A model generated the notes under the pieces. The model did no database searches. It was not told where the DNA came from and worked only from the letters and a program-made list of their open reading frames with translations. The position numbers and the translations under genes were made by a program. Positions 61,701 to 64,000 of a stretch of 64,000 nt of DNA are shown piece by piece (position 1 is the stretch's first letter; the number at the start of each line of letters is the position of its first letter). The stretch comes from Rhynchopus euleeides (Eukaryota; Euglenozoa; Diplonemea; Diplonemida; Diplonemidae), in assembly GCA_963210315.1 (NCBI GenBank), contig OY723275.1, positions 310,001 through 374,000 on the forward strand, read 5' to 3'.

Positions 61701-64000
61701 AGTCGATGTGCTTCCATGTTGGTGCATGCGCAAGGTAGTCTGCATTCTCGTTCGCGCACCCGATGGTAACACCTTTCGCCGCATTCAGCACCGGGGTTTC
61801 GTAATGGAACACACCTGCCACTGCCTGCGCTTCGTGGCTCATGCCGCCCTGGGTCGAAACTGTCGCGTCGCTCATCTCCTTCACAAGCGACGCCTGCATT
61901 GCGGCGATAGACGCCTCAAAAGCCTCGGGTGTGCTGACGTCCACGTGCCCTCCCGCAGACACCATCGTCTCCTCAGCTTCGAAAGCAGAGTCAGACAGAC
62001 CAGCCGCAAGACGTGCACCCACCGCACCTGCGTCAGCCATACGCCGCACGCCTGCAGCGAACGTCGCCGTCGCCTGTGCATCCCCTTCACGCCGCACTAC
62101 GTGCTTGAACGTCGACAGGCTTGTGGGCTGAGGCGGGGTTGCTCCTGCTTCGATAGCAGCGAAACCAGGGTTGGTGGTGCGCGAGCTTTCGAGTGTGACC
62201 TCCTTCTTCCCAGCAACCTCCTGCTGTTCGTTTGCGTGTACGATTGCACGTGCGCGTTGCTTCATGCAGTCTCTGTCGTAGTAAACCGTGTGGTGACCCT
62301 TTGTTTTGCAGATCAAACCGAACGCCCTTCCGCACGTCTTCACATTCCATGACTTCTTGATCTTGTGGCACTTAACCTCATTCGTCTCCGGCAGCGTGGT
62401 GTAGCGTATATCCCTCACCGAAGATGTGGTGAAGACGTCCTTCAGGACGTCCCCAACACCCTTGAAGAAGTCCACCACCTTCCCTGCCACGAGCAACACA
62501 CCGTTCTCCCACAGGTTTTTCAAGAACTTGTTGTCAAAGACAGCCTTGAAGAAGTTCTTCACGTTCTCCGCCACATCCTTGATGAACCCACCCACAGCAT
62601 CCTTCACAGCGTTCCACGCCTTCGACACTCCTTCGGCGATGTTGTTCCACACTTCCTTCACGAACTGTGCCGCTGCTTCCACTGCAGCAGACAGGTCCTT
62701 CAGAAGGGCCAGAGGGTCGAACCCCACCTCGACGTCCAGATCCCACTCCATATTGGAGATATCTTGCGGCACCACACCCTTGCCTTCCACTTCGATGTAA
62801 GCGCCCAGAAGGCTCGCACGCGCAAAGAAGCCCAAGTGGAAAGCATCGTTCACGATAGCAATGGCGATGTTCGTCCTCAGCTTCGCAATGGCCAGGACAG
62901 TGAGATCGAGATTGAACTCACCCTTCTGTGCGGCCTTGGAGTACTGGAAGCTCAGGTCGTCGAGTGACACAAAGATCCAGCTGCGCGCCTCCAGGCGAAG
63001 CAGGAAGTGTGTGAACGCCCAGTCCCATTCCGCCTGAACCTCGCTCTTCCACGCACCGCCGAACAGACCCATCTCCATGTTGAAGCGGAAGACGTCTCTG
63101 TCCAGGCGCACGGCCACGCTCCCCTTCGCCCCCAGCAACGCGATCTCGAAGGCGCCGTTGATGTCGACCGCAGCTTCGGCAGGAACCGCGACAAGCTTCA
63201 TGAAGAAGTTCGCACCCCCCACGAGGTTGTCGTCTGCGTCGAAGTGGTGCCCGATCTTCATCAGGTCGAAGTCTCCGATGGTCACCGCCAGCGCGTCAGA
63301 CATGCTGGTGTTGATCACAACTGCGCGCTCGTCGATGCGGACGTAAGAGCGGATCTGCCAGCCAAACAGGTCCAGCACACCCCGGACTTGGATGCCGCTT
63401 GCGATTTCTACTTTGTTTTCAGGGGAGAATTCAAGAGTCCTGTCGACGAGACTGAAGGAAACGTAGGCGAAGCAGTCAAGGTTCAGTGCGGATGTGTTGG
63501 TGGAGGGGGTGGCATCATCGTTGGCCGGGCACTTCGATTCGTCCCACGGGTAAATGCCCGAACCCAGTGTCCCACTCCCGAGGAGACCCTTCACATTGTC
63601 AATCCCAGATGCATATTCCGCAAACACGTCCAACACGTCGCCGATGGTCATGCGTGTGACCATCCCGATGAAGTAGTTCTCCTCCTTCTGCCTCGCACTC
63701 AGGCCAAGGTAGGCGCGTGCCTCGATGTATGGTGATGTGCGCGAAATGCAGTTCGCCTTCTTCCCAAGGCACACCGCCCCGCCCACTGCAAGGCGGGTGG
63801 GGAGCAGTGTTGCCAGGTCAACGTCCAGCCCAAGAAGCATGTCGCCCACATGGAGGAAGGGAAGCCCCAGTGCAGAGTACCACCACACACTCGCCATCAG
63901 GTCGCCGCTCACCTGCGGGGTGGGGTTGAACGTGACCCCCATCTCGCCTGTGAAGTAGAGGTCGACGCGTTCTGCAGCTCCAACGGGTGCGTCGCAGCCC
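58717..64000 (-). CDS. very large, probably extracellular protein (5' end cut by window)
   Basis: The frame is open to the window end: residues before the Met at 63942 read ...AERVDLYFTGE, so the gene starts beyond 64000. At least 1760 aa. First part: beta-rich repeats of hydrophobic strands (LGLPFLHVGDMLLGLDVDLATLL), then a long amphipathic helical stretch (LSAAVEAAAQFVKEVWNNIAEGVSKAWNAVKDAVGGFIKDV) at about 62750-62520. Middle: Cys-rich region with CGRAFGLIC and GCANENADYL. C-terminal: three tandem repeats of about 240 residues (61005-60290, 60228-59480, 59430-58730), each with IGFG(L/V)xxxC, SNPT or LNPT, C-x-G-x(6)-DF(F/Y) and FAVNC or FLVDC motifs. Several N-x-S/T sites. No transmembrane segment near the C-terminus (ends IKSAGVLTA). 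Family not recognised. Confidence 0.85.
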   Translation of the reverse strand, partial: GCDAPVGAAERVDLYFTGEMGVTFNPTPQVSGDLMASVWWYSALGLPFLHVGDMLLGLDVDLATLLPTRLAVGGAVCLGKKANCISRTSPYIEARAYLGLSARQKEENYFIGMVTRMTIGDVLDVFAEYASGIDNVKGLLGSGTLGSGIYPWDESKCPANDDATPSTNTSALNLDCFAYVSFSLVDRTLEFSPENKVEIASGIQVRGVLDLFGWQIRSYVRIDERAVVINTSMSDALAVTIGDFDLMKIGHHFDADDNLVGGANFFMKLVAVPAEAAVDINGAFEIALLGAKGSVAVRLDRDVFRFNMEMGLFGGAWKSEVQAEWDWAFTHFLLRLEARSWIFVSLDDLSFQYSKAAQKGEFNLDLTVLAIAKLRTNIAIAIVNDAFHLGFFARASLLGAYIEVEGKGVVPQDISNMEWDLDVEVGFDPLALLKDLSAAVEAAAQFVKEVWNNIAEGVSKAWNAVKDAVGGFIKDVAENVKNFFKAVFDNKFLKNLWENGVLLVAGKVVDFFKGVGDVLKDVFTTSSVRDIRYTTLPETNEVKCHKIKKSWNVKTCGRAFGLICKTKGHHTVYYDRDCMKQRARAIVHANEQQEVAGKKEVTLESSRTTNPGFAAIEAGATPPQPTSLSTFKHVVRREGDAQATATFAAGVRRMADAGAVGARLAAGLSDSAFEAEETMVSAGGHVDVSTPEAFEASIAAMQASLVKEMSDATVSTQGGMSHEAQAVAGVFHYETPVLNAAKGVTIGCANENADYLAHAPTWKHIDSRCTNGSKVVLLSESERYLSPPGGGSYDCGTEFIVLVWQGFDDATLCGASTNTVEQLVTITPPKINFLSTPRDVSLTLKDDTNPLFTGSPRWSVGCDVSTTLTYDDSEIVSNDDFCGQYSFKRYWKVAIDFTDTPYENLTCKAPQARYHVQEITMGVHNSELLISTAFKSDTHLMIACGGDNPESRNLTLKGKCDFEDAFVATPTVCDEVAQGASWIQVQCKSEGLCTVHRPAKIGFGLNTTCNIFSEVMTKLADSYTGAGSLATSYDQSSALWNTATASNPTVALTLEKVSTTWLSSTIHCAGFYTGYADFYYGGEYVRVSGSIEYAGTYWQVLALNAAPAPVLTRISLNDVVPHLVASIGNFAVDKYQAFTEAFAVNCAGCSNPDVFAAVQAHYEAANLEGGVWSGRSLAFDEVVETLQTDSLGAGGSKAWHKYDIMVLEAYEREGSLSFYALDHVVAPLTASASITFLIYNDVTRKLLTVKKLVANTKVGFGLETNCPVLGYVVEPMVAVYEKFLYLNHTYGVEGDEGCGQECVGLTTSNPTIRTTITSLMNSQQEGAGPCEGMYYGFVDFFSYPEGAYRRIVSALKYRGQSFIFETDVEEPPVLTSISLTAYLPRKVNALFGEDEGQFAEGFAVNCPGFNGSASCDHDALLEHVTSFYIGQQATTMTRRGTSALFSDVKAELSKDTTAAGGLPAWTDDQLVVLETHHSANAANLAIDIFDAVDMNGNAAIIATMYDSDARRLIVLMQRQEGSQQISFGVTSPCDAIVNHIAKSLVKLYETNGALETSYTNGDCGHLCQLFLFGHKTPLNPTLRWTLTRFDPTEGASNPCYGEFDMTIDFFSFAEGEAYKRIETTAKFFGPVTSQIDLVLTSPALLSPLTVHTGIDPSAGVFLVDCASPIANSGACSTAEFFVQLAAAFPGFSVADATSDQVMTLLSAEWSGKYTSVLQTYLIDQSSDLALAVLTSAGASSVVIYNTATGVLIKSAGVLTA

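Overview
This is a nuclear window from a unicellular eukaryote, most likely a euglenozoan and probably a diplonemid. The key evidence is a 39-nt sequence at 38641-38679 ending in ACAGTTTCTGTACTTCATTG, which shares its 3' half with the kinetoplastid/diplonemid spliced leader (SL). Supporting signs are a tyrosine-recombinase retroelement with the gag-YR-RT order known from trypanosome VIPER elements, and host-type genes that all lie on one strand. The species cannot be fixed from the sequence. Conventional GT-AG cis-introns also occur: CEP104 has two, both starting GTATGAT.

Layout. 32-7710 (-): CEP104/FAP256, three exons that join in phase, with introns of about 2.4 and 2.6 kb full of repeats. 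7711-10713: no gene. 10714-16425: a nested transposon pile (a foldback element, split by a 4.6-kb palindrome-rich element, itself split by a 2.06-kb element). 16530-21324 (-): a decayed gag-YR-RT/RNaseH retrotransposon between 190-bp direct repeats. 21325-28224: gene-free, repeats and one MITE. 28225-29337 (-): WD40-like protein. 29391-32834: a complete-looking 3.44-kb DNA transposon (about 134-bp inverted repeats, TA target duplication) with two ORFs. 34272-35060 and 36257-37099 (-): two secreted cysteine-rich proteins. 38641-38695: SL plus a truncated second SL. 39020-45652 (+): a giant non-LTR retrotransposon ORF with RT, restriction-like endonuclease and OTU-protease-like modules. 47494-48641: second foldback copy. 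50493-51068 (-): another secreted cysteine-rich protein. 51791-52480 (-): three-unit polyubiquitin. 52590-54647: second copy of the 2.06-kb element, inserted in an older repeat. 55231-58716: gene-free, with several MITEs. 58717-64000 (-): a very large probably extracellular protein with three C-terminal repeats, cut by the window end.

The host genes (ciliary tip protein, WD40 protein, secreted proteins, polyubiquitin) show no pathway link; the shared feature is strand. More than half of the window is mobile DNA, and several insertions can be dated relative to each other from target duplications and from an undisturbed paralogous site.
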